Below are positions 26,797 through 35,710 of a stretch of 53,406 bases of DNA, one piece after another. Within the stretch, counting starts at the first letter, position 1, and every line of letters begins with the position of its first letter. A program made the position numbers and the translations under genes. The DNA comes from Chitinophaga pinensis (lineage in GTDB: Bacteria > Bacteroidota > Bacteroidia > Chitinophagales > UBA10324). Where the stretch lies: the NCBI GenBank assembly GCA_945892775.1, contig CAMDDP010000020.1, forward strand, positions 1 to 53,406. The letters run 5' to 3'. The notes under the pieces were generated by a model that searched no databases, was not told the DNA's origin, and was given only the letters and a program-made list of their open reading frames with translations.

Positions 26797-29763
26797 ATGA
26801 AAAAGTTGTTGTTTCTTATTGTATTGGTAGGAGTTTTTTTTCTGCCTTTGGCTTCACCTGGACCCAAAGACACACTGTTAGTTATCGGGGGGGGGCCGCC
26901 ATTTTTACTAACGAATTCCACATGGGCTGATTCTGTTTTTAATGTATTGACTCCAGATGAAAGACTAGGGCAGTTATTTATGATGGCCGCTTACAGCAAT
27001 AAAGGACCAGAAGAAAAACAACGGATTACTACACTCATTACCAAATATAAAATTGGTGGATTAATTTTTATGCAAGGCGGACCAGGGCGACAAATTTCTT
27101 TAACCAATTATTATCAGGGTATTTCTAAAACCCCATTACTGATTGCCATTGATGGCGAATGGGGATTAAGTATGCGCCTCGATAGCACCATGAATTTTCC
27201 ACGACAACAAATGCTGGGTGCTATTCAAAATGATTCACTCATTTATTTAATGGGAAAAGAAATAGCCCAACAATGCAGCCGCATTGGTGTCAATATAAAT
27301 TTTGCCCCTGATGTAGATATCAATAATAACGCGTTCAATCCGGTTATCGGCGATAGAAGTTTTGGCGACAATAAATATAATGTGGCGAAAAAAGGGATTG
27401 CATATATGAAAGGATTACAAGATGGTGGAGTAATTGCATGCGCAAAACATTTTCCAGGTCATGGCGATACAGATACCGATTCCCATCTCGCGCTTCCCGT
27501 GATCAATGCGTCGAAACAAAGATTGGACACGCTTGAATTATTTCCTTTCAAAGAAATGATTACTGAAGGTGTTGGGAGTATAATGGTTGCCCATCTTTTT
27601 GTTCCTGCGTTAGACACAACTAAAAATCGTGCTTCTACACTCTCCCCTGCAATTGTCACCAAAATTTTAAAACAACAACTTGGATTTAAAGGTTTGATTT
27701 TTACCGATGCCATGAACATGAAAGGCGTCAGTAATTATTCTGCTCCCGGAAAAGTAGATGCAATGGCGCTGCTCGCGGGCAATGATGTATTGTTGTTTTC
27801 AGGAAATGTTGGTGAGGCAATCAAGCAAATTAAAGTTGCAATTGACAGTGGATTTATTTCAAGAGCAGAAATAGATGGGCGAGTAAAAAAAATTCTTCGT
27901 GCTAAATACTGGTGTGGGTTAAATAGGTGGCAAGCTATTTCACAAAAGAATTTAACTAGAGATTTAAACACCAATGAAGCAAAATTATTGAAACAACAAT
28001 TGGTTGAAAACGCGTTGACACTCGTTCGCAACAAAAACAATTTTATTCCATTGAAAAAACTTGATACCCTGCGAATTGCATCTGTTGCCATCGGAATATT
28101 TAGTAGAAATTCTTTTCAGGAGATGCTGGAACAATATGCTCCTGTAAAAAGTTTTCAGATTGACAAGCAAGCAAGTAAAGAAGATTATGCGTCGCTTGTT
28201 ACAAAACTAAAAGATTACAATCTGGTTATCGTAAGCATTCACAATATGAATAAAAAGTCGAGCGACTTTTATGGAATCACGCAGAGTGCGGAAACTTTTA
28301 TTGATGCAATCAGCCAACAGAAAAAAACAATTATAACAGTTTTCGGAAGCCCGTACGCATTGAAATTTTTTGAAGATAAAAACTGGTTGCTGGAGTGTTA
28401 CAATGATGAATCCATCACACAAAAAATGGCTGCGCAACTTTTATTCGGTGGCATAAAAGCAAAAGGAAAATTATCAGTAGGCGCATCAAAGACAATTACA
28501 TCAGGAACAGGAATAATCACCAAATCAACCATTCGATTAAAATACACGCAACCGGAAGAAGTTGGTGTGCGTGAGGATTTATTAAAAAAAATTGATTCAA
28601 TAGTTGACGATGCGATATTGGAACGAGCATTTCCTGGTTGCCAGGTTCTAGTTGCGAAAGATGGAAAAGTTATTTATCAAAAATCTTTCGGCTTCTTCAC
28701 TTACGATAAAATTGATTCGGTGCGCAACGATGATTTATACGACCTCGCATCCATTACAAAAATTGCAGCCACCAATATGGAAATCATGATGCTGTATGAC
28801 GAAGGCAAAATTGATTTAAACAAAACAATTGGAGACTATTTACCTGAAGCAAAGGGAACAAACAAGCAAAATATTCTGATAAAAGAATTGCTTACGCACA
28901 CGGCAGGATTAAAACCATTCATTCCGTTTTACAAACATACATTGGATGCGAGCGGTGGGTTAAATGCAAATCTTTACAGCAGTATTTCCACCAAAGAAAA
29001 ACATGTGCGTGTGACAAAAGATATTTACATCTGCTCGGCTTACATTGACACCATGTGGCAGGATATTCTTTCCTCACCTTTAAGTTCAAGCGGTAACTAC
29101 GTGTACAGCGATCTGGATTTTTATTTTCTGAAAGCTATTGCTGAAAAAATAAGGAGGAAACAGATTGAGGAGTTAGTTTATCAAAAAATTTATTCCCCCC
29201 TTGGATTGCCGACCATGGGATACAATCCAACCGATAGATTTTCATTGGACAGAATTGTTCCATCAAATTACGATAGTTTTTATCGAGGTGAATTAATTCG
29301 TGGATTTGTGCACGACCAGGGTGCGGCTATGCTTGGTGGTGTTGGCGGTCATGCAGGAGTTTTTTCTTCAGCAAATGATCTGGCAATTGAAATGCAGATG
29401 CTGCTGAACAATGGCGAATATGGCGGCGAAAAATATTTCTCTCCAGAAACAGTTCAGAAGTTTACTGCACAGGCAGGAAAAATTTGTCGCCGTGGCTTAG
29501 GATTCGATAAACCAGAACCTGATCCCGACAGAGCAAGCCCGTGTTGCTCAGAAGCATCGTCTAACACTTACGGTCACCAGGGCTTCACAGGTACTTGTGT
29601 TTGGACTGATCCGCAATACCAGTTAACTTTTGTCTTTCTCTCTAACCGAACTTTTCCCGATGATGAGAATGGAAAAATAAATTCATTAAATGTGCGCAAG
29701 AATATTCAGGAGGCGATTTATAAAGCCATATTAAATTCAAATGATTTATCGCTGAATAAATAA
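26797..29763 (+). CDS. Beta-N-acetylhexosaminidase (GH3, NagZ-like) fused to a beta-lactamase-fold serine hydrolase
   Basis: A 988-residue exported two-domain protein. The N-terminus is a hydrophobic signal (MKKLLFLIVLVGVFFLPLAS). Residues about 45-390 are a GH3 domain with the NagZ signature KHFPGHGDTDTDSH (217-230) and nucleophile Asp304 in FTDAMNMKGV; an intermediate alpha/beta domain follows (to about 575). Residues about 595-975 are a class C beta-lactamase/PBP-like domain with Ser652-x-x-Lys655 (LASITK), Tyr770-Ser-Asp (YSD) and His927-Gln-Gly (HQG). NagZ removes GlcNAc from peptidoglycan fragments, so a role in wall turnover or recycling in the periplasm is likely; this fusion is known in Bacteroidota. 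Codons 31-33 are GGG GGG GGG, a nine-G tract just after the signal peptide. Confidence 0.94.
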   Translation: MKKLLFLIVLVGVFFLPLASPGPKDTLLVIGGGPPFLLTNSTWADSVFNVLTPDERLGQLFMMAAYSNKGPEEKQRITTLITKYKIGGLIFMQGGPGRQISLTNYYQGISKTPLLIAIDGEWGLSMRLDSTMNFPRQQMLGAIQNDSLIYLMGKEIAQQCSRIGVNINFAPDVDINNNAFNPVIGDRSFGDNKYNVAKKGIAYMKGLQDGGVIACAKHFPGHGDTDTDSHLALPVINASKQRLDTLELFPFKEMITEGVGSIMVAHLFVPALDTTKNRASTLSPAIVTKILKQQLGFKGLIFTDAMNMKGVSNYSAPGKVDAMALLAGNDVLLFSGNVGEAIKQIKVAIDSGFISRAEIDGRVKKILRAKYWCGLNRWQAISQKNLTRDLNTNEAKLLKQQLVENALTLVRNKNNFIPLKKLDTLRIASVAIGIFSRNSFQEMLEQYAPVKSFQIDKQASKEDYASLVTKLKDYNLVIVSIHNMNKKSSDFYGITQSAETFIDAISQQKKTIITVFGSPYALKFFEDKNWLLECYNDESITQKMAAQLLFGGIKAKGKLSVGASKTITSGTGIITKSTIRLKYTQPEEVGVREDLLKKIDSIVDDAILERAFPGCQVLVAKDGKVIYQKSFGFFTYDKIDSVRNDDLYDLASITKIAATNMEIMMLYDEGKIDLNKTIGDYLPEAKGTNKQNILIKELLTHTAGLKPFIPFYKHTLDASGGLNANLYSSISTKEKHVRVTKDIYICSAYIDTMWQDILSSPLSSSGNYVYSDLDFYFLKAIAEKIRRKQIEELVYQKIYSPLGLPTMGYNPTDRFSLDRIVPSNYDSFYRGELIRGFVHDQGAAMLGGVGGHAGVFSSANDLAIEMQMLLNNGEYGGEKYFSPETVQKFTAQAGKICRRGLGFDKPEPDPDRASPCCSEASSNTYGHQGFTGTCVWTDPQYQLTFVFLSNRTFPDDENGKINSLNVRKNIQEAIYKAILNSNDLSLNK
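26887..26895 (+). repeat. Poly-G tract of nine bases inside the NagZ/beta-lactamase gene
   Basis: Nine consecutive Gs make codons 31-33 (Gly-Gly-Gly). One added G brings a TGA about 14 codons later and one lost G brings a TAA about 5 codons later, so slippage either way would switch the gene off. Such tracts are known phase-variation sites in other bacteria; whether this one varies is not shown here. Confidence 0.7.
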
Positions 29764-29771
29764 AATTCAGC

Positions 29772-29812
29772 AATACTTTTTTCTTCCTTACATTCATTAT
29801 TCAAAAAGTATT
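29772..29812 (+). terminator. Weak AT-rich inverted repeat after the NagZ/beta-lactamase gene
   Basis: AATACTTTTT (29772-29781) and AAAAAGTATT (29803-29812) are perfect inverted arms separated by 21 bases, starting 8 bases after the stop. The stem has one G-C pair and no strong T run follows, so terminator function is only possible. Confidence 0.3.
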
Positions 29813-29851
29813 TTCACCAAAGCAAATTTTTTTCAACAAAATAAAATTGAA

Positions 29852-31138
29852 ATGATAAAAAAAACAACCACACTGTTTTTGTTCACTGCCACACTACTGG
29901 TTGCCTTTCAATTTGCTTTTGCACAAACCAATAAACAAACCAGCATCAATGGAGCATTGAAAGTTTATCTTGATTGCCCATACTGCGATGATGATTTTAT
30001 GCGTACGGAAATCAACTGCGTGAATTTTGTTCGCGATCGAATGCAAGCCGATGTTCACTTACTGATTACAAACCAATCAACAGGGAGTGGAGGCACCTCA
30101 TACGCCATATATTATTTAGGGCAACAGATTTTTCAAAATAAAAACGACACACTTTTCTATACAGCCAACACAAATAACACTTCTGATGAAACAAGAAATG
30201 GCCTTACGCAAATGATTTCTATTGGTTTGATGCGCTATGTGGCTCATACAACTATAGCATCAAATATTATTATTAAATCAACTTCAATTGACACAAGTAC
30301 AATCCAAAATACTGATTCAATTGATGCATGGCGTAGCTGGGTTTATTCCATTGACGCAAGCGGATCTTGGGATGGAGAAAAACAATCGAAAAGCGAGTCA
30401 TACTATGGAAATATTTCTGCGGATAAAGTGATTGATAAAATGAAAGTGAGTTTTAGTGTTGGTGTTAACTATAACAAAAATAATTACAAGCTGAATGATA
30501 CTACTGAATTCATTAACGAATCAAATTCAAAATATGCAAATGCCAGTTATGTAAAAAGTTTAAATAAACATTGGTCTGCAGGATTAATGAGCGGGTATTC
30601 GGCAAGCACCTATAATAATTTAAAATGGGTTGCTAGCGGTGGGCCGGCTCTGGAGTTTGATGTCTTCCCATATTCGCAATCTAACAGAAAACTTTGGACA
30701 TTTTATTACGAAATTCAATACATAAATGGTGAATACTTAGAAGAAACTATTTACAATAAAACCAAGCAATCTGTTTTTCAGCAACAATTAAGAAGCTCTG
30801 TTAATTTTAAACAAAAGTGGGGAAGTGCAAATTTCACCGTGTCTGGTTCTGCCTATCTTTATGATTGGAGTAAAAACAATTTTAACATTTCAGGTAATGC
30901 AAGCATTCGATTAATAGAGGGATTATCTTTTCGCTTTTTCGGAAGTTTTGGCATTATTCACGATCAGATTTCGCTGCCTAAACTGGAAGCAAGTTCAGAG
31001 GAGATTTTACTACAGATAAAACAACTTCAAACCAACTATCGCTATTATGCCTCTTTAGGGCTAAGTTATCAGTTTGGTTCTATTTATAACAACATTGTAA
31101 ATCCGCGATTTGATTCAGGCAGTTTTTATTTTAATTAA
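29852..31138 (+). CDS. Exported protein, probable outer-membrane beta-barrel, function unknown
   Basis: A 428-residue protein with a signal peptide (1-24, cleavage after FAFA before QTN). The mature N-terminus (about 35-130) has a compact motif with four cysteines, LDCPYCDDDFMRTEINCVNF, and a short mixed segment RDRMQADVHLLIT. From about 165 on, alternating hydrophobic/aromatic strands such as VSFSVGVNYNKNNYKLND, HWSAGLMSGYS and YYASLGLSYQFGSIYNN suggest a 10-14 strand barrel. The protein ends in an aromatic-rich stretch, FDSGSFYFN, as outer-membrane barrels often do. I do not recognise a named family with confidence. It lies 88 bp after the NagZ/beta-lactamase gene and could be co-transcribed with it. 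Confidence 0.75.
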   Translation: MIKKTTTLFLFTATLLVAFQFAFAQTNKQTSINGALKVYLDCPYCDDDFMRTEINCVNFVRDRMQADVHLLITNQSTGSGGTSYAIYYLGQQIFQNKNDTLFYTANTNNTSDETRNGLTQMISIGLMRYVAHTTIASNIIIKSTSIDTSTIQNTDSIDAWRSWVYSIDASGSWDGEKQSKSESYYGNISADKVIDKMKVSFSVGVNYNKNNYKLNDTTEFINESNSKYANASYVKSLNKHWSAGLMSGYSASTYNNLKWVASGGPALEFDVFPYSQSNRKLWTFYYEIQYINGEYLEETIYNKTKQSVFQQQLRSSVNFKQKWGSANFTVSGSAYLYDWSKNNFNISGNASIRLIEGLSFRFFGSFGIIHDQISLPKLEASSEEILLQIKQLQTNYRYYASLGLSYQFGSIYNNIVNPRFDSGSFYFN

Positions 31139-31185
31139 TGCCATCAGATTAAGAATTGATTATTCACATTGGTAAAATAGTGTTC

Positions 31186-31214
31186 TTTGTTGCATACAAC
31201 AATCAATACATTTG
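31186..31214 (+). promoter_or_regulatory. Bacteroidota-type promoter for scpA (TTTG - 17 nt - TACATTTG)
   Basis: TTTG at 31186-31189 and TACATTTG at 31207-31214 match the -33 and -7 (TAnnTTTG) elements of the Bacteroidota housekeeping sigma factor with a 17-nt spacer. The -7 element ends only six bases before the scpA ATG at 31221, so transcription would start at or within a base or two of the start codon. Confidence 0.65.
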
Positions 31215-31220
31215 TCCCGC

Positions 31221-31964
31221 ATGAGTAATAAGACATACGAAATACATCTGCCGCAGTTTGAAGGCCCTTTTGATCTATTGCTTTTTTTTATTGAGCGCGA
31301 TGAATTGGACATCAACGATATTCCTATTTATACAATTACAAAAGATTTTTTGGATTACCTGCATCAGGCAAGTCTGATGAATATAGAATTGGCGAGTGAG
31401 TTTATTGTGGTGGCAGCCACTCTCATGCGCATTAAAGCAAAGCTATTATTGCCACGAAAAGATTTAGATGCAACTGGAAATGAAATAGACCCGAGAGATG
31501 AATTAATTACCAAACTGCTCGAATACAAGAGATTCAAAGATGTGCAAGAAGACATGCGCAAGTTAGAAGATACGCGCGCAGGAAAATATGACCGCGGAAA
31601 TGCAGTGGGCGAATTAAAAGTTTTATCAGAAAGTTTATCCGGCGAAGCAGAATTGCACACACTCACACTTTTCCGTTTGCTCAAAGCATTTGAAAAAGTG
31701 ATGACTCGTTACGAAGAGGACAAGAACAAACCAATTCATCAGGTTATTCAGTATGCTTATTCGATTGAAGGTTCACGCGATAAAATTATGGAAGTGGTTC
31801 GCCGCGGAAGCAATGTTCCGTTCGTAGGATTATTTGAACACTGCGAAAATCGCATTCATGCCATCTTCACTTTTCTTGCCATGTTGGAATTAATTCAATC
31901 CAATCTCATCAACATCAATATCGGAATGGGTGCAAATAATTTCTGGGTTTCAACCACTGAATAA
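31221..31964 (+). CDS. scpA: Segregation and condensation protein A (ScpA)
   Basis: A 247-residue ScpA kleisin, the bridge between the SMC ATPase heads and ScpB in the bacterial condensin complex that compacts and segregates the chromosome. The N-terminal signature FEGPFDLLLFFIERDELDI and IELASEFIVVAATLMRIKAK are diagnostic, followed by LLPR; the C-terminal winged-helix region (about 175-247) is present. I chose the ATG at 31221 because the upstream in-frame TTG (31212) lies inside the -7 promoter element. No scpB or smc gene is in the window. The next gene starts 22 bp downstream and may be co-transcribed. Confidence 0.95.
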   Translation: MSNKTYEIHLPQFEGPFDLLLFFIERDELDINDIPIYTITKDFLDYLHQASLMNIELASEFIVVAATLMRIKAKLLLPRKDLDATGNEIDPRDELITKLLEYKRFKDVQEDMRKLEDTRAGKYDRGNAVGELKVLSESLSGEAELHTLTLFRLLKAFEKVMTRYEEDKNKPIHQVIQYAYSIEGSRDKIMEVVRRGSNVPFVGLFEHCENRIHAIFTFLAMLELIQSNLININIGMGANNFWVSTTE

Positions 31965-31986
31965 TTTTCTTTTTAAAATTCTTTTT

Positions 31987-33231
31987 ATGAAAAAAATATT
32001 TCCGCTTCTGTTGTTGCTGATTTCGTTTCAGAAAATTTTGGCGCAAACAAAATCTGTTTTGTTTATTGGGAACAGTTATACATCTGTTAATAGTTTACCC
32101 TCAACAGTGCACCTACTAGCTTTATCAAAAGGGGATACATTGTTTACCGATTCAAATACGCCAGGTGGTTATACTTTTATGCAACACACCACTAACACTA
32201 CAACCTTAGCAAAGATTGCTCAACAACAATGGAATTATGTGGTGTTACAGGAACAAAGTCAGATGCCTGCATTTCCGCAATCACAAGTTCAAATCGAGGT
32301 TTACCCTTACTCAACAATTTTAGATAGTTTGATTCATGCAAATGATTCGTGCAGCGAAACAGTTTTTTACATGACCTGGGGAAGAAAAAACGGCGATGCA
32401 TCCAACTGTGCTAGTTATCCTCCCATATGTACCTATGAAGGTATGCAGCAAGGATTGCGTGAAAGTTATTTAGCAATGGGGCAAATGAATAATGCAAGCG
32501 TTGCTCCAGTTGGTATGGCGTGGAAAAAAATTATCGCCGATAGCCTTTCGTTTGATTTATACCAGTCAGACGAAAGTCATCCTTCGGTTTACGGAACCTA
32601 TTTAACAGCTTGTGTATTCTATTCTATTATCTATCAAAAATCTCCTGTTGGCGCATCTTATATCGGCGGCGTTACTGATACTTCAATTGCTTTATTATTG
32701 CAACAAACAGCTGAATTTATTGTTTTTGATTCCATAGCTCTTTGGATGGAAAGCGGAAACATTCCTTTCGCTGGATTTGATTTTTCAACTACAGGAACAA
32801 CCGTAACATTTCAATCAACTGATTTAAATGGCTCTCAGTTTCAATGGGATTTAGGTGATGGAAGTTCTTCTGCCCTACAAAATCCTTCACACAATTATAC
32901 CCCTGGAACTTACACTGTTACCCAAATAGTAATTAATAATTGTTTGGAAGATACTGCCACACAGCAGGTTGTTATTTTGCCCTCCGGAATTGATAATGCA
33001 AATGAAATTAATCAGCAATTGTTTTTTTCTGAAGGAAATCTATTTGTTAAAACGGAAACCGCTGCTACACTTTTTATTTATGATTCATTAGGGAAAATTA
33101 GTTTTTCTCGCTATTTAAATGGAAACAAAAATTTAGGTGCCATTCCTTTAAATTTTCCGTCTGGGTTTTACATCGCTATTTTGCAGAGTGAAAACAAGGG
33201 CGGTATGAAAACAAAACTGATTATTCCTTAA
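31987..33231 (+). CDS. Secreted SGNH-like hydrolase (DUF4886-like) with PKD domain and T9SS tail
   Basis: A 414-residue exported protein. The ATG at 31987 starts a good signal peptide (MKKIFPLLLLLISFQKILAQ); an in-frame GTG at 31930 would overlap scpA and add a non-signal leader. Residues 21-255 carry SGNH-like blocks: VLFIGNSYTS (block I, Asn29-Ser30) and DESHPS (Asp195-x-x-His198, block V), as in DUF4886 proteins, so an esterase or related hydrolase activity is plausible. A PKD domain follows (about 262-332, FQWDLGDGSSS). The end (about 340-414), with LFIYDSLGKI and LNFPSGFYIAILQ, looks like a T9SS type A sorting domain, so the protein should be released at or beyond the outer membrane. Substrate unknown; carbohydrate esters are a guess. 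Confidence 0.82.
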   Translation: MKKIFPLLLLLISFQKILAQTKSVLFIGNSYTSVNSLPSTVHLLALSKGDTLFTDSNTPGGYTFMQHTTNTTTLAKIAQQQWNYVVLQEQSQMPAFPQSQVQIEVYPYSTILDSLIHANDSCSETVFYMTWGRKNGDASNCASYPPICTYEGMQQGLRESYLAMGQMNNASVAPVGMAWKKIIADSLSFDLYQSDESHPSVYGTYLTACVFYSIIYQKSPVGASYIGGVTDTSIALLLQQTAEFIVFDSIALWMESGNIPFAGFDFSTTGTTVTFQSTDLNGSQFQWDLGDGSSSALQNPSHNYTPGTYTVTQIVINNCLEDTATQQVVILPSGIDNANEINQQLFFSEGNLFVKTETAATLFIYDSLGKISFSRYLNGNKNLGAIPLNFPSGFYIAILQSENKGGMKTKLIIP

Positions 33232-33284
33232 AAGAAAAATCCAAACCAATATCGCCACTATATTTAAACTCTTGATTTAAAAAT

Positions 33285-33917
33285 ATGATTAATAAAAAAA
33301 TAATTCTCGTTTTAGCACCACACACAGATGATGGTGAATTAGGTCTAGGTGGTTCTATTGCGCGGTTTGTAGATGAAGGAAAAGAAATTTATTATGCTGC
33401 ATTTTCGCTTTGCCGTCGTTCACTCGAAATCAATTTGGCCCCTGATACTTTAGAAATAGAAGTGAAAGCAGCAACTAAAATTTTAGGAATTCCAGCTGAA
33501 AATCTTCGTTTGTTTGATTACGATGTGCGAAACTTCAATTCTTTTCGACAGAATATTCTGGAAGATATGGTGCTATTAAAAAAAGAATTAAACCCCGAAT
33601 TAGTTTTTCTTCCTTGCTCTAGCGATTTACATCAAGACCATCAGGTCATTCACAACGAAGGATTGCGCGCTTTTAAAGATGCTTCCATTCTCGGTTACGA
33701 ATTACCTTGGAACAACTTGAATTTTCAAACAAGTTGTTTTATCAAACTACAGGAAAAATTTGTGATGAAAAAATTAGAAGCACTGCAGGCATATAAATCG
33801 CAATCGCACCGCGCCTATCTGAACGAAGGCTTCATTCGCGGATTGGCAACCGCCCGTGGTGTGCAAATAGGGTGCGAGTTTGCCGAAGCATTTGAAGTAA
33901 TGAAAGTTATATACTAA
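33285..33917 (+). CDS. PIG-L/LmbE family N-acetylglucosaminyl deacetylase-like protein
   Basis: A 210-residue PIG-L family protein with the zinc-binding motif PHTDDGE (His13, Asp15, Asp16) near the start and the second motif HQDHQVIHNEG about 100 residues later. The family removes acetyl groups from N-acetylated sugars or sugar conjugates in the cytoplasm. It begins a tightly packed rightward run: the next gene starts 4 bp after its stop. In this context it probably deacetylates an N-acetyl sugar or a lipid-linked intermediate of the glycan made by the operon (inference). A near-promoter TATATTTA lies about 20 bases upstream but misses the consensus by one base. Confidence 0.88.
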   Translation: MINKKIILVLAPHTDDGELGLGGSIARFVDEGKEIYYAAFSLCRRSLEINLAPDTLEIEVKAATKILGIPAENLRLFDYDVRNFNSFRQNILEDMVLLKKELNPELVFLPCSSDLHQDHQVIHNEGLRAFKDASILGYELPWNNLNFQTSCFIKLQEKFVMKKLEALQAYKSQSHRAYLNEGFIRGLATARGVQIGCEFAEAFEVMKVIY

Positions 33918-33921
33918 AAAA

Positions 33922-35112
33922 ATGAAGAGAGTCGCTCTCTTACTCGACAATACTTTAACAATTGATCGTCGCGCATTGCTCGAAGTTGAAAGTTTGTGTT
34001 CGCTTGATATTGAGTTGCATTTATTCTGTATGCAGGAAAAAGATTTTCCGGAAACAGAAACACGAAACAATCTTTTCATTCACCGCATTTTTACTTCTGA
34101 AATTTATCAGTTCAAAAATTCAAACCTGTTACGCTCTTATTCAGAAGAAATTTCTAAAACTAAATTTGCCATTCTGCATTGTCACGACCGGGTGATGTTA
34201 CGCCTCGGAACAATAATTAAAAAGCAACAACCGCATGCAAGTTTGATTTACGAGTCACGCGAGCTATTTCATCAATGGCCCTTGCATGTTTCCTCTCCCG
34301 GATTTGTGTTGTGGTTGAAATCGTGGATCGCCAGAAAGTTAGAGGTGCGGAAAGAAAAAGCAGACGGACGAAAAGCAGATTTTCTCATTACCGTCAATCA
34401 ATCCATTGCAGATATTCTTACAAAATATTTTCAATTGAAAACGCAAGCAGTTGTTACACGAAATATTCCGCGATACGAAGCGGTGATAAAGAGAAGTAAT
34501 TACCTGCGCAACAAGTTTTCAATTGATGCAACCAATAAAATTGTGGTTTACATAGGCGGGCACTTATATCGAAACTCGCTGCGCATGGAACAGGCAATTG
34601 AAGAAATTGTAACAGTGCCGAGTACTTCTGTGGTGATAATTACAAGTGATGATTCGCATTCGCAATGGTTTAAACAGTGGGTGGAAGAAAACAGCTGGAG
34701 CAATGTATTTTTTCATCCGCTCATTCCGATTAATCAGATTACAAGTGTCCTGAGTAGCTGCAATGTGGGAATTGTTTCTGCGTGGAATAAAAATGATTTG
34801 AGTTACTGGCTTGCGCTCGACAATAAATTATTCAGTTATATCATGGCGGAAATTCCAATACTTGCTACATCGCAACCGGAGTACAGAAAAATTGTTGAGG
34901 AAAATAATGTGGGCGTGTGTGTCAATCCTGAAATCCCGGGTGCATTTGCAAAAGGACTGAAACAGATTTTAGCGCAGCCCGAAAATTTTCATCTTGAATT
35001 GGTGAGCGCCAAACAAAAACTCAATTGGGAGCAGGAACAAAAAAACCTACTCAAACTTTATAATCTCATCATCACTAATCCATCTTTGTGGCGCTATGAT
35101 TCACATAATTGA
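33922..35112 (+). CDS. GT4-like glycosyltransferase (stand-alone copy)
   Basis: A 396-residue GT-B-fold glycosyltransferase. It opens with RVALLLDNTLTIDRR, then AILHCHDRVMLRLG, LIYESRELFHQWP, FLITVNQS, VVTRNIP, and the donor-domain signature WNKNDLSYWLALDNKLF followed by YIMAEIPILATSQPE, which corresponds to the nucleotide-sugar contacts of GT4 enzymes. Every one of these motifs recurs in both glycosyltransferase halves of the fusion gene at 36475-40008, so the three are paralogues. Where the fused copies read YDSHELFHSWP, this one reads YESRELFHQWP, so its acceptor or donor may differ. It overlaps hisH by 17 bp. Confidence 0.88.
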   Translation: MKRVALLLDNTLTIDRRALLEVESLCSLDIELHLFCMQEKDFPETETRNNLFIHRIFTSEIYQFKNSNLLRSYSEEISKTKFAILHCHDRVMLRLGTIIKKQQPHASLIYESRELFHQWPLHVSSPGFVLWLKSWIARKLEVRKEKADGRKADFLITVNQSIADILTKYFQLKTQAVVTRNIPRYEAVIKRSNYLRNKFSIDATNKIVVYIGGHLYRNSLRMEQAIEEIVTVPSTSVVIITSDDSHSQWFKQWVEENSWSNVFFHPLIPINQITSVLSSCNVGIVSAWNKNDLSYWLALDNKLFSYIMAEIPILATSQPEYRKIVEENNVGVCVNPEIPGAFAKGLKQILAQPENFHLELVSAKQKLNWEQEQKNLLKLYNLIITNPSLWRYDSHN

Positions 35113-35710
35113 TTACGGCGCAGGAAATATTTCAAGCATACAAAACATGCTGAAAAAAATTGGTGCTGATGCTGTTATCACTTCCGATCCATCTGAAATT
35201 CGTGATGCAAAAAAAATTATTCTTCCCGGTGTTGGTTCATTCGATACCGGTATGAAATTGCTGAATGACCGGGGATGGATTGACCCATTAAATAAAAAAG
35301 TGCTGAACGAAAAAATAGCTGTACTCGGTGTTTGTTTGGGTTTGCAATTGATGTGCAAGCAAAGCGAAGAAGGAAAATTAAAAGGACTCGGATGGATTGA
35401 TGCCGATGTAGTGCGATTCAATATGGATCGGGCGGAAGAACCCATTCGCATTCCACACATGGGATGGAATTCCGTTGAACAACTAAAAGATGTTACACTT
35501 TTAAAAACAATAGAGGAACAGCGCTTTTATTTTGTTCATAGTTATCACCTCGCAAATGTTCCACAAAAATATCAATGGTTAAGTACGCATTATGGTTACG
35601 ATTTTATTTCGGGGGTTCAGGATGAAAATATTTATGGGGTTCAGTTTCACCCTGAAAAAAGTCATCGATTTGGAATGACTTTACTCAAAAATTTTGCTGC
35701 ATTAAAATGA
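35096..35710 (+). CDS. hisH: HisH-like glutamine amidotransferase subunit (glycan-associated)
   Basis: A 204-residue class I glutaminase of the HisH type, with the full triad: Cys80 in GVCLGLQLM, His185 and Glu187 in GVQFHPEKS. It starts MIHIIDYGAGNISSIQNML. HisH makes ammonia from glutamine for its partner HisF. No other histidine biosynthesis gene is nearby, and the flanking genes encode glycosyltransferases and a WbpG-type amidotransferase, so this is the glycan version, comparable to HisH2 of Pseudomonas aeruginosa O-antigen synthesis, rather than part of a his operon. It overlaps the preceding gene by 17 bp and the HisF gene by 4 bp (ATGA). Confidence 0.92.
   Translation: MIHIIDYGAGNISSIQNMLKKIGADAVITSDPSEIRDAKKIILPGVGSFDTGMKLLNDRGWIDPLNKKVLNEKIAVLGVCLGLQLMCKQSEEGKLKGLGWIDADVVRFNMDRAEEPIRIPHMGWNSVEQLKDVTLLKTIEEQRFYFVHSYHLANVPQKYQWLSTHYGYDFISGVQDENIYGVQFHPEKSHRFGMTLLKNFAALK

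Noticed and set aside
31930-31986. GTG start for the SGNH/PKD protein, overlapping scpA
   Set aside because: The extra 19 residues precede a perfect signal peptide that begins at the ATG at 31987.
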